From positions 1 to 33,884 of the forward strand of contig CAZMRW010000042.1 in assembly GCA_964568805.1 (NCBI GenBank): a stretch of DNA of 33,884 nt. Reading direction: 5' to 3'. This DNA is from CAZMRW01 sp964568805 (GTDB lineage: Bacteria; Pseudomonadota; Gammaproteobacteria; Methylococcales; Methylomonadaceae). Positions 1-7,260 of the stretch are shown here, in pieces; within the stretch, counting starts at the first letter, position 1, and the number at the start of each line of letters is the position of its first letter. The notes below the pieces were generated by a model, which was given only the letters and a program-made list of their open reading frames with translations, was not told the origin of the DNA and ran no database searches. The position numbers and the translations under genes are program-made.

Positions 1-1536
1 GAACTTCAGCCCCATCATGATCATCCGGGCGACCCAGAAGAAAATGATGTCGAAGCCGGTCACCAGCACACTGGTCGGATAGTGCCGCGCCAGTTCCGGC
101 GTGGACTCCGGCCAGCCCAAGGTCGAAAACGGCCATAACGCCGACGAAAACCAGGTATCGAGCACGTCTTCATCCTGACGCAAAGGATAGTCCGCCGAAA
201 AATGATGTTTTTCACGAATGGCCTGTTCCGAGGTGCCGACATAGGTATTGCCGGCATCGTCATACCAGGCCGGAATCCGGTGTCCCCACCAGATTTGCCG
301 GGAAATGCACCAGTCCTGGATGTTGCGCATCCATTCGAAATAAGTGTTTTTCCAGTTATCGGGAACAAACTTGATGTCGCCCTTTTCGACCGCTTCGATC
401 GCCGGTTGCGCCAGCGGCGCTACTTTTACATACCACTGATCGGTCAAAAACGGTTCGATCACCGCGCCGGTGCGGTCGCCGCGCGGCACCATCAGTTTAT
501 GATCGGCGATTTTTTCGAGCAAGCCTTGTGCTTCCAGATCGGCGACGATCTGTTTGCGCGCCTCGAAGCGGTCCAGGCCACGATATTTTTCCGGAATCAG
601 GTCATCGCCGGCGAGACTGGCATTAATGGTCAATATATTGATCAAACCGCCGTGTGGCAAATCCTGAATGATCGCGCTATTCCGATGGCGCGTCCAGACG
701 TCGTAATCGTTAAAATCATGAGCTGGAGTTATCTTGACGCAGCCGGTACCGAATTCGGGATCGACATAGTCGTCGGCGATAATCGGTATCCTGCGGCCTG
801 TCAACGGCAACTCCAGAAATTCGCCAAGCAGATGCTTGTAGCGCTCGTCTCCGGAATGAATCGCCACGGCGGCGTCGCCGAGCAGTGTTTCGGGACGGGT
901 GGTCGCGACGATCAAATGCCCCTGACCATTCGACAGCGGGTAGCGAATGTGCCACATCGAACCATTTTCTTCTTCGGACAAGACTTCCAGATCCGAAACT
1001 GCCGTGTGCAGCACGGGATCCCAATTGACCAGACGCTTGCCGCGGTAAATAAGCCCTTCTTCATAGAGCCGGATAAACACTTCCTGCACCGCATCGGACA
1101 TGCCCTCGTCCATCGTGAACCGCTCCCGGTTCCAGTCCAGCGAGGAGCCCATGCGACGTAGTTGCCGCGTGATCTTGCCGCCGGCTTCTTCCTTCCATTG
1201 CCATACTTTATCAATAAACGCGTCGCGGCCGTAATCATGACGAGTCTTGCCTTCGGCGTTGCAGAGGCGTTCGACAACCATCTGCGTGGCGATGCCGGCA
1301 TGGTCGGTCCCAGCCTGCCATAACGTGCTATATCCCTTCATCCGGTGATAACGGATCAGGGCATCCATGATGGTATCCTGAAACGCATGCCCCATATGCA
1401 GACTGCCGGTGACGTTAGGCGGCGGAATCATGATGCAATACGATTCGCCATCGGACTTGGCGGCGAAATAGCCGTTTTCTTCCCAGGTTTGATACCAGCG
1501 TTGTTCGATTGAATGAGGGGAGTATGTTTTTTCCAT
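1..1536 (-). CDS. valS: Valine--tRNA ligase, N-terminal 512 residues (runs off left edge)
   Basis: Class Ia aminoacyl-tRNA synthetase that charges tRNA-Val with valine in the cytoplasm. The frame is open without interruption from the ATG at 1536 to base 1. The class I HIGH signature is present as HMGH at residues 47-50, inside PPPNVTGSLHMGHAF. The editing-domain region follows (ATTRPETLLGDAAVAIH, then a GTGCVKITPAHDFNDY stretch), and the window ends in FDIIFFWVARMIMMGLKF, just before where the KMSKS loop is expected. About 440 residues of a roughly 950-residue enzyme lie outside the window. No strong Shine-Dalgarno sequence precedes the ATG. In gammaproteobacteria valS usually follows pepA-holC directly; here about 1.3 kb of toxin-antitoxin-type genes separates it from holC. 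Confidence 0.97.
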   Translation of the reverse strand, partial: MEKTYSPHSIEQRWYQTWEENGYFAAKSDGESYCIMIPPPNVTGSLHMGHAFQDTIMDALIRYHRMKGYSTLWQAGTDHAGIATQMVVERLCNAEGKTRHDYGRDAFIDKVWQWKEEAGGKITRQLRRMGSSLDWNRERFTMDEGMSDAVQEVFIRLYEEGLIYRGKRLVNWDPVLHTAVSDLEVLSEEENGSMWHIRYPLSNGQGHLIVATTRPETLLGDAAVAIHSGDERYKHLLGEFLELPLTGRRIPIIADDYVDPEFGTGCVKITPAHDFNDYDVWTRHRNSAIIQDLPHGGLINILTINASLAGDDLIPEKYRGLDRFEARKQIVADLEAQGLLEKIADHKLMVPRGDRTGAVIEPFLTDQWYVKVAPLAQPAIEAVEKGDIKFVPDNWKNTYFEWMRNIQDWCISRQIWWGHRIPAWYDDAGNTYVGTSEQAIREKHHFSADYPLRQDEDVLDTWFSSALWPFSTLGWPESTPELARHYPTSVLVTGFDIIFFWVARMIMMGLKF

Positions 1537-1589
1537 GTATAGTATGTATTCGCTCTAGTTTAGTATTGAATCTCAAATTTTTTTTCTTA

Positions 1590-2069
1590 TTATTCTGTTC
1601 GATCAGCCAGAATTTTTATTCGAATCTGATGGAGAATATTTTGTGACAAATATAAGCCATGCAGTTGTGTCAACAAAGTTACTTTTTGCCAGACCTGGTC
1701 ACCGGACAACAAGCCGCGCTTTTGAAACAAGAGCAAAAGGCCCAGCGTGCCGATAACGTTCACCTCTAAACGTTGTGCTTTCCGCCTTGCCAGCAAATCA
1801 TCCAGAACGGCAAAATCAGCCGATAATTCTTTAGCCAGAACCATTGCTTCCAACTCCCCTTGATGTAATTGCCCAAGAGCGCCTTGAACGAATGCGGCAC
1901 CAATATCAGATAGAGAGCATACTTTTATAAAGTTTGGCGCAGCGAAATCACGCAACTCATCAACAACAGCTTGCGGTGCATAGATGTCATCAATGCAATC
2001 GGGCAATAAGTGAAGACTGTCGATTTTGCCGAGAAAGATGATAGGACTGGTATTAAGTACAATTTTCAC
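1590..2069 (-). CDS. PIN-domain protein, DUF3368 type; probable toxin
   Basis: 159 aa, GTG start. PIN domains are metal-dependent RNases and are common as toxins of type II toxin-antitoxin modules. The layout matches DUF3368 proteins: N-terminal LNTSPIIFL, E39 in VVDEL, a GELEAMVLA helix (E72), D90/D91 in AVLDDLLARR, then VIGTLGLLLLFQKRGLL. The first acidic position of the usual PIN quartet is Asn (N6), which I believe is common in DUF3368 members. The GTG lies 3 bases after the stop of the upstream UPF0175 gene, so translation is probably coupled. The order antitoxin-then-toxin fits a UPF0175/PIN module. Toxicity is inferred, not shown. Confidence 0.85.
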   Translation of the reverse strand: MKIVLNTSPIIFLGKIDSLHLLPDCIDDIYAPQAVVDELRDFAAPNFIKVCSLSDIGAAFVQGALGQLHQGELEAMVLAKELSADFAVLDDLLARRKAQRLEVNVIGTLGLLLLFQKRGLLSGDQVWQKVTLLTQLHGLYLSQNILHQIRIKILADRTE

Positions 2070-2072
2070 GGC

Positions 2073-2315
2073 TCAGAGGTTTTCTATCGTGCGCATATCT
2101 TCCAAAACGCATTCATCTGCAATGACATAACCTTGTTCAAAATGTTCGGATAAACGGGTTTTAAACGCCTCAAAGTCCAGCCCGGCCATATGCGCTGCAC
2201 TCGCAAAGCTGATTTTTCTGGCATGGTACAAGCTGGCGGCCAGGAAAAATTCCAGCGCATGACTCCCCAAGGGTTGTAGTATCTCATCGAATTCAGGTTG
2301 AAGTTGTACTTGCAT
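2073..2315 (-). CDS. UPF0175 family protein, probable antitoxin
   Basis: 80 aa. UPF0175 proteins are small helical, DNA-binding-like proteins found upstream of DUF3368 PIN toxins. The central part (FFLAASLYHARKISFASAAH, followed by MAGLDFEAFKTRLSEH) has the UPF0175 pattern of a helix-turn-helix-like segment. The ATG at 2315 has an AGGA Shine-Dalgarno 7 bases upstream. It sits 3 bases before the GTG of the PIN gene, and its start overlaps the end of a 62-codon open frame read in another phase. Expected role: bind and neutralise the PIN protein and autoregulate the pair. The family call rests on pattern and gene context. Confidence 0.82.
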   Translation of the reverse strand: MQVQLQPEFDEILQPLGSHALEFFLAASLYHARKISFASAAHMAGLDFEAFKTRLSEHFEQGYVIADECVLEDMRTIENL

Positions 2316-2481
2316 GGTGATTCCTGATGACTTGTAATTTAGGTAAATGATCTATAAACGGGTTTTCATTAAGGGGTTGCATAATGTCCTTGTCCCAATA
2401 AACAGGTAGATGAATGTCTTCAATGGGCACATAAAATTTGCCCTGTTCGGCCCTTGAAAAATCATATTCTTTTTCCTTTAT
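2293..2481 (-). pseudogene. 62-codon frame with EYDFS...GKFY motif, no normal start codon
   Basis: A frame of 62 codons lies between the DUF2442 and UPF0175 genes. It encodes KEYDFSRAEQGKFYVP followed by HLPVYWDKDI, which resembles small antitoxin-like proteins that begin M-K-x-E-Y-D-F-S and continue to PVYL. Where the ATG is expected there is ATA (2481-2479), overlapping the DUF2442 stop, and no ATG, GTG or TTG lies upstream in frame before the motif. The C-terminal half does not look like the family and runs 22 bases into the UPF0175 gene. It is most simply a decayed gene whose start was lost and whose end was replaced. Translation from a rare ATA start cannot be excluded. Confidence 0.5.
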
Positions 2482-2720
2482 GCAACCTCTTTGAAATGAC
2501 CGCCCGTAGCAAACCGATACAAAGTTTTAGGCTCAATATCGACGCTACCCCCATTTAATTCGAGGCATCCCCATTCAGGGTCTATACGGGCCGTATTTAA
2601 TGCTTCCACTGAAACATGATGGCCGATTAAGTCCTGTAAGTCAGCTTCTTTTACCAATCCATTTTCAAAGGTCAACACAAATCGGTAAGCATCAAGGTGT
2701 TCAAAATGTTTCAGTTTCAT
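2478..2720 (-). CDS. DUF2442 domain-containing protein
   Basis: 80 aa from the ATG at 2720, chosen because a GGAG Shine-Dalgarno sits 8 bases upstream and the family is about this long; an open extension up to 2768 is dispensable. The pattern is DUF2442-like: a beta-rich start (FVLTFENGLVKEADLQDL), a middle helix, and an ending of the type GGSVDIEPKTLYRFA. DUF2442 genes often follow a DUF4160 gene and are suspected toxin-antitoxin partners. Here the upstream DUF4160 gene survives only as a C-terminal stub, so this copy is probably an orphan. Function unknown. Confidence 0.8.
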   Translation of the reverse strand: MKLKHFEHLDAYRFVLTFENGLVKEADLQDLIGHHVSVEALNTARIDPEWGCLELNGGSVDIEPKTLYRFATGGHFKEVA

Positions 2721-2725
2721 TAACT

Positions 2726-2839
2726 TTACTCCAAAGGGGAAATACTGTGAAAATTTTGGGTATCCCACATTTCGATTAATTCATCCTGATGCAGTTCCGC
2801 CCATTCCCTACTAAGGCGGCACTTCTTGGGGAGATTTCC
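2726..2839 (-). pseudogene. DUF4160 remnant (C-terminal 37 codons)
   Basis: Directly upstream of DUF2442 and in the same direction is an in-frame stretch reading NLPKKCRLSREWAELHQDEL, then IEMWDTQNFHSISPLE and a stop. This is the characteristic tail of DUF4160 proteins (REW-x-x-x-H-x-x-E-L-x-x-x-W). An in-frame TAG at 2842-2840 lies immediately before it and no start codon follows upstream, so the N-terminal half, normally carrying the HVHV-type segment, is missing. The stop lies 5 bases before the DUF2442 ATG, the usual spacing for this gene pair. Confidence 0.72.
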
Positions 2840-2874
2840 CTATAATGATTCCATATTTAGATTATCTCTAGTGA

Positions 2875-3312
2875 TCATGCCAGGCTAATTTTGTGGGTAG
2901 TCGGCGTTATTTCTGCCTGCTGATACTGCCGATACCGATCTCTGCCTAGTGCTTTGGTTTCTTCACTATCATTCAGTATTTCCAGAATACGCCCGGCCCG
3001 TTCGAAATCAGTGGGGCAGCGCGACGACAGGTTGATTATCGTTTTCCACCAGGATTCGGGCGGATCGAGCGAACCGATCAGGATGACTTTATTCATCTCG
3101 GGCACCTGTCCATTATAAGGCTGATGCGGTATGAAACTTCCGGCCCGGAAGGTCCAGAGCAGTTCATCGATGATCCGGGTCTGCTCTTCCGAGTCGGTCA
3201 GCACATAACAATAGTGTCCGCTCCGATAGGCTTTTTCTATCAGCTTGCAGGCAAACAGATAACGTTCCTGCATCGATGATGACGCCAGAACATAAAAGCT
3301 TATCTCGGGCAT
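2875..3312 (-). CDS. holC: DNA polymerase III subunit chi
   Basis: 145 aa, normal length for HolC. Chi binds psi and single-strand DNA-binding protein, tethering the clamp loader to SSB-coated DNA at the replication fork. The N-terminal beta-alpha pattern (ISFYVLASSSMQERYLFACK), the FxAGSFIPH-type segment (TFRAGSFIPHQ) and the D-F-E-R-A-G-R-I-L-E-I stretch are typical. The ATG (3312) abuts the stop of pepA, giving the conserved pepA-holC order with probable co-transcription. The expected third gene, valS, is displaced by the toxin-antitoxin patch. Confidence 0.95.
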   Translation of the reverse strand: MPEISFYVLASSSMQERYLFACKLIEKAYRSGHYCYVLTDSEEQTRIIDELLWTFRAGSFIPHQPYNGQVPEMNKVILIGSLDPPESWWKTIINLSSRCPTDFERAGRILEILNDSEETKALGRDRYRQYQQAEITPTTHKISLA

Positions 3313-4803
3313 TTAGGCAACATGGGCCCGATTCAGCAGATATTGGCATAATAGCGGCACCGGACGGCCCGTAGCGCCCTTGGTAGGGCCGGTGCGCCAG
3401 GCGGTGCCGGCTATATCCAGATGCGCCCAACGGAAGTTTTCGGCAAAACGCGACAGGAAACAGGCCGCAGTAATCGTGCCGGCATCCTTCCCCCCGATAT
3501 TGGCCAGATCGGCGAAATTGGATTTGAGCAGTTCCTGATATTCTTCCCACAGCGGCAAGCGCCAGAGGCTGTCGCTGGCAATTTCGCCGGCGGCGATAAG
3601 ATCATTGCACAGCAAGTCATCATTGCCGAGCAAGCCGCTGGGCACGCGACCTAACGCGACCAGACAGGCGCCGGTGAGCGTAGCCAGATCGATAACCACG
3701 TCGGGGCTGTATCGTTCCGCATAGGTGAGTGTATCGCAAAGGATCAAACGGCCCTCGGCATCGGTGTTCAGCACTTCGATAGTTTTTCCGGACATGCTGG
3801 TGACGATATCGCCGGGTTTGTTGGCGTCGCCGTCCGGCAGGTTTTCCGATGCGGGAATCAGGCCGACGATATTCAGAGGCAACCGCATTTGCGCCGCCGC
3901 CTGCAAGGTGCCAAGCACCGCCGCGCCGCCGCACATGTCGTATTTCATTTCATCCATGCCCAGGCCAGGCTTTAATGAAATGCCGCCGGCATCGAAAGTC
4001 AGACCCTTGCCGATCAGGACGACCGGCTTGCTGTTTTGGTCGCCGCCGGAATATTCAAGCGTGATCAATTTGGCCGGCTGCCGGCTCCCACGCGAAACTG
4101 ACAATAAAGATCCCATGCCTAAAGCCGTCATATCCTCTTCTTCGAGGACATTAATACTCAAGCTGCTGTATTTTTTACCCAGTTCAATCGCCTGTTCGGC
4201 CAGATACGAGGGAGTACAGATATTGCCCGGCAAATCGGCCAGCAGTTTGGTTAAATCAACGCCCGCGGCAATCGCCTGCCCTTGCGTCAGTCCGGTTTGC
4301 GCTACGGCAAATTCGCTTTCGGGAACAAATATGGCCGTTTTTTGCAACTTGCTTTCCGTTTCCTTGTCCGATTTCAATTGCGTAAACTGATATACGGCAT
4401 CGCTGAAAACTTCAACGATTTGCCGGCTTTTCCATTGCCAGTTGCAGTTGATCACGTCGGTTTCTGCAAGACAACAGACCACAGATTTAATCGGCGTCTT
4501 TTTAAAACTGTTGACCGCCGCAGCCAGTGCTTTGCGGTAATTTTTAGCCGATAAGGGCTCTTTTTTGCCCAGACCGACCAGCAGGACACGTTCAATCTGA
4601 CTGTCAGGAACGGCGTTGATCAGTACGGTTTCGCCATTGCTTCCGCTTAAATCGCCCCGGCTGATAATTTTAGTTATAAATCCGTTTGTACTTGTATTGA
4701 GAACGGTTGCCGAATGACTCAACTGGCCATCCTGATAAACGCCGACAATAATACAATCACATTGAAGTTTTTCTAATGGCGCACTTTCTATAGAATAGTC
4801 CAT
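3313..4803 (-). CDS. pepA: Leucyl aminopeptidase (M17, cytosol aminopeptidase)
   Basis: 496 aa, full length for PepA. Two-zinc/manganese aminopeptidase that removes N-terminal residues from peptides in the cytoplasm; in some enterobacteria it also binds DNA. The M17 signature NTDAEGRL lies near residue 344. The metal/catalytic lysine segment VLIGKGLTFDAGGISLKP and the downstream MKYDMCGGAAVLG segment are present. The C-terminal catalytic domain is well conserved and the N-terminal domain is more variable, as usual. The gene is the first of the leftward pepA-holC unit and diverges from lptF across about 190 bases, as in many gammaproteobacteria. Confidence 0.97.
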   Translation of the reverse strand: MDYSIESAPLEKLQCDCIIVGVYQDGQLSHSATVLNTSTNGFITKIISRGDLSGSNGETVLINAVPDSQIERVLLVGLGKKEPLSAKNYRKALAAAVNSFKKTPIKSVVCCLAETDVINCNWQWKSRQIVEVFSDAVYQFTQLKSDKETESKLQKTAIFVPESEFAVAQTGLTQGQAIAAGVDLTKLLADLPGNICTPSYLAEQAIELGKKYSSLSINVLEEEDMTALGMGSLLSVSRGSRQPAKLITLEYSGGDQNSKPVVLIGKGLTFDAGGISLKPGLGMDEMKYDMCGGAAVLGTLQAAAQMRLPLNIVGLIPASENLPDGDANKPGDIVTSMSGKTIEVLNTDAEGRLILCDTLTYAERYSPDVVIDLATLTGACLVALGRVPSGLLGNDDLLCNDLIAAGEIASDSLWRLPLWEEYQELLKSNFADLANIGGKDAGTITAACFLSRFAENFRWAHLDIAGTAWRTGPTKGATGRPVPLLCQYLLNRAHVA

Positions 4804-4859
4804 AACTTTTTATCCGGTTGCTGTGTGTGGAATGAATTTCCTGAATCATCCGCAGTAAG

Positions 4860-4888
4860 TTGCGGCAAGATAGTTAAACAATTATACA
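4860..4888 (+). promoter_or_regulatory. Candidate sigma-70 promoter for lptF-lptG
   Basis: TTGCGG at 4860-4865 and TATACA at 4883-4888 are separated by 17 bases, in the pepA/lptF divergent gap and pointing toward lptF. The match to consensus is partial. Confidence 0.35.
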
Positions 4889-4990
4889 ATATTTATTTCG
4901 AATTTGATTGGTGAGGGTGGAAGCTTGGAAGCAGATTGGTCTAAGGGCTATAAGATAGGACGGAGGCAATTAATATCTGTCCTCGATAAA

Positions 4991-6061
4991 ATGATAACGG
5001 TGGACATCCTGAAGACTCTGATGTCGGTTTGGTCGGTTATTGTGGTTATCATCGTCAGCAGAAAATTTATCAAGGTTCTTGACCAGGCAATTGAAGGCCA
5101 GGTATCCAATGAAACCCTAATGAAAATTTTGGGCTTGAAAACCATTGTCGCCAGCGTAGATTTTTTGCCCGCCGCCCTCTTCATGACCATTCTGATGGTA
5201 CTGGGCCGAATGTACAGAGACCAGGAAATGTCTGCTGTTTCTTCTGCGGGGGGGAGTTCCTGGACCGTTTATCGAGCGGTATTCCTGCTGGTTTTTCCTA
5301 TCAGCATTCTGGCTGCCGGACTGTCTTTTTATGTTGCGCCCTGGGCGGAAGACAGAATGGGCCAATTAATGTCGCAGGACGAACAGTCCGCCGATATCAG
5401 GGGCGTCGCCGAAGGCAAGTTTAGTGAATACAGTCAGGGGGACCTGGTTTTTTATGTTGAAAAAATAACCAAAAACAACACGATGCTAAAGGTTTTCGTG
5501 CAACATAAAAAGAAAAAGAATCTCGGCATCATTAATGCGAATTCCGCGCGGTTTGAAAACCTGGCTGACGGGCGCTATGTCATTTTTTATGATGGCGAGC
5601 GTATTCAGGGACGACCGGGTGAATTGAATTATGTGATCGAACAATTCGATGAATATGCGGTAAGACTGGAAGAAAAAGAATTGGCGGTTCAATTTAATCG
5701 GGCGGCGATGACAACCGTTGCGCTTTGGAAGTCCAAATTTACGCACGATAAGGCGGAGTTGCAACGCCGTTTTTCCATTCCTTTCGGAATTCTTTTGTTA
5801 TGTTTTCTCGCAGTTCCTCTTGCGCAGATTTCGCCACGAGGGGGTGTCTATGGCAATATGCTGGTAGGCTTCCTGATTTATTTTAGCTATGGCAATCTTA
5901 TTCGCACCAGTGAGGCCTGGGTGGTCAAAGAAACGATTACGTCCTGGCAAGGCGGATTTGGCGTCAATTTCTTAATGTTGTTAATCGGCCTGACGTTACT
6001 GGCAAGATTGTATGGATTTAAGTGGCTGACTATGAAAATCAGGGCAAAGGTGGCAAAGTGA
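4991..6061 (+). CDS. lptF: LPS export ABC transporter permease LptF
   Basis: 356 aa from the ATG at 4991. LptF and LptG form the inner-membrane permease of the LptB2FG transporter, which extracts lipopolysaccharide and passes it to LptC. The sequence has the family architecture: N-terminal TM helix (DILKTLMSVWSVIVVIIVSR), a pair of TM helices around residues 60-125, a periplasmic beta-jellyroll (about 145-265), and three C-terminal TM helices including FSIPFGILLLCFLAVPLAQ. The frame is open upstream to a TTG at 4904, but homology to known LptF N-termini favours 4991. There is no strong Shine-Dalgarno immediately before it, although GGAGG lies about 20 bases upstream. The stop overlaps the lptG start. 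Confidence 0.94.
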   Translation: MITVDILKTLMSVWSVIVVIIVSRKFIKVLDQAIEGQVSNETLMKILGLKTIVASVDFLPAALFMTILMVLGRMYRDQEMSAVSSAGGSSWTVYRAVFLLVFPISILAAGLSFYVAPWAEDRMGQLMSQDEQSADIRGVAEGKFSEYSQGDLVFYVEKITKNNTMLKVFVQHKKKKNLGIINANSARFENLADGRYVIFYDGERIQGRPGELNYVIEQFDEYAVRLEEKELAVQFNRAAMTTVALWKSKFTHDKAELQRRFSIPFGILLLCFLAVPLAQISPRGGVYGNMLVGFLIYFSYGNLIRTSEAWVVKETITSWQGGFGVNFLMLLIGLTLLARLYGFKWLTMKIRAKVAK

Positions 6062-7128
6062 ATGTATTAACCGGATATATTGTCAGGGAAATCTTGAAGG
6101 GTTCGTTCATTGCCATTATTTTCATACTGACCCTCTTTAATTTGTTTACGTTCAGCGATGAGCTCAAATCGTTGGGCGAAGGCGATTATGGTTTAAAAGA
6201 AATTTTTTATTATCTCGCTTTGACATCGCCCCGTGTTTTTTATGAGTTGGTGCCTTCTTCGGCCCTGTTGGGGAGCTTGTTTATCCTGGGAGCCATGGGC
6301 AATAATCGTGAACTGATCGCCATGCAGGCTTCGGGTCTTTCTGTTCCCAGAATCATCATCGCGGTGATGGTTGCAGGAGCGATCCTGGTTTTGATATCAA
6401 TCGGAGTCGGTGAATTTGTCGCACCGTTGACCGAACGGAAGGCGCAACTTATTAAAGTCACCGCAAAACATCAGGATGTATTAAAGCATACCCGCTATGG
6501 CATCTGGCTGCGCGAGGGCAAAAAATTTATCAATGTCCGCAAAATAGAAGACGATGGAAAGCTGGCCAATATTAGTATCTATGAACTGGATGACAAACAC
6601 CGTTTACAGGATATAGTGCATGCCGAACAAGCCCTCTACTTAGGCAATCGGCAATGGAAAATGCTTAATATCAAGACTTCCGAAATTTCGATAGAACAAG
6701 TTACTGCGAATTCTCAAACAGAGCAGATACTAAACTCGTCGATTGCGCCGGATATTCTGAAAATTGCCGTCGTCAGCCCGGATAATCTATCGTTAGTCGA
6801 CCTAGCCCTTTATATCGATTTTTTAAAGGAAAATCATCAAAAATCCCAGGTTTTTGAAATGGCATTTTGGGGCCGGTTGGTTAACCCCTTTATAACTTTC
6901 GTGATGCTGCTGGTTTCGGCTCCTTTCGTTATCGGCATCAAACGGGGAGTAAGTGTCGGAGGCCGCATGATGATTGGGGTGGTCATCGGAATGGGCTTTA
7001 ATATCGTCGACAGAATTGTCAGCCATATGGGATTGATCTACGAACTGAACCCGGCGCTTATCTCGGTTGCTCCAAGTTTAACCGTATTTGCACTGGCTAT
7101 GTGGGCTTTGAGGAGATCGTTATATTGA
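6058..7128 (+). CDS. lptG: LPS export ABC transporter permease LptG
   Basis: 356 aa from the GTG at 6058, chosen because GTGA overlaps the lptF stop by four bases, AAAGGTGG lies just upstream, and the product then begins MNVLTGYIVREILKG like other LptG proteins; an in-frame GTG at 6022 is less likely. Partner of LptF in LPS extraction. It has the typical helix 1, the paired helices with the motif NNRELIAMQASGLS that contacts the LptB ATPase, a periplasmic jellyroll domain, and three final TM helices (AFWGRLVNPFITFVMLLVSA and onward). The identical length to LptF fits the pseudo-symmetric heterodimer. Confidence 0.94.
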   Translation: MNVLTGYIVREILKGSFIAIIFILTLFNLFTFSDELKSLGEGDYGLKEIFYYLALTSPRVFYELVPSSALLGSLFILGAMGNNRELIAMQASGLSVPRIIIAVMVAGAILVLISIGVGEFVAPLTERKAQLIKVTAKHQDVLKHTRYGIWLREGKKFINVRKIEDDGKLANISIYELDDKHRLQDIVHAEQALYLGNRQWKMLNIKTSEISIEQVTANSQTEQILNSSIAPDILKIAVVSPDNLSLVDLALYIDFLKENHQKSQVFEMAFWGRLVNPFITFVMLLVSAPFVIGIKRGVSVGGRMMIGVVIGMGFNIVDRIVSHMGLIYELNPALISVAPSLTVFALAMWALRRSLY

Positions 7129-7247
7129 TTAGGATCAACTGACAATAACTGCTATATTTCTTATCTTATTGATTTCCAAAATCCTTCGCATACCGCATGT
7201 TGGATCATTTCAGATCATTATAAGAAATAAAGCGAAAAATTTGAGCC

Positions 7248-7260
7248 TGGAGATACTCCA
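7248..7260 (+). promoter_or_regulatory. Short hairpin covering the ribosome binding site of the 563-aa gene
   Basis: TGGAG-ATA-CTCCA is a perfect 5-bp inverted repeat directly before the ATG at 7261, and its left arm contains the GGAG Shine-Dalgarno. It could weaken initiation. Such a short repeat may also be chance. Confidence 0.3.

Noticed and set aside
202..1161. 319-codon open frame on the plus strand
   Set aside because: It is antisense to valS, whose HIGH motif and editing domain are unambiguous; the frame is a by-product of valS codon usage.
4904..4990. N-terminal extension of LptF from TTG at 4904
   Set aside because: The extra 29 residues do not resemble LptF N-termini; the ATG at 4991 places the first TM helix normally.
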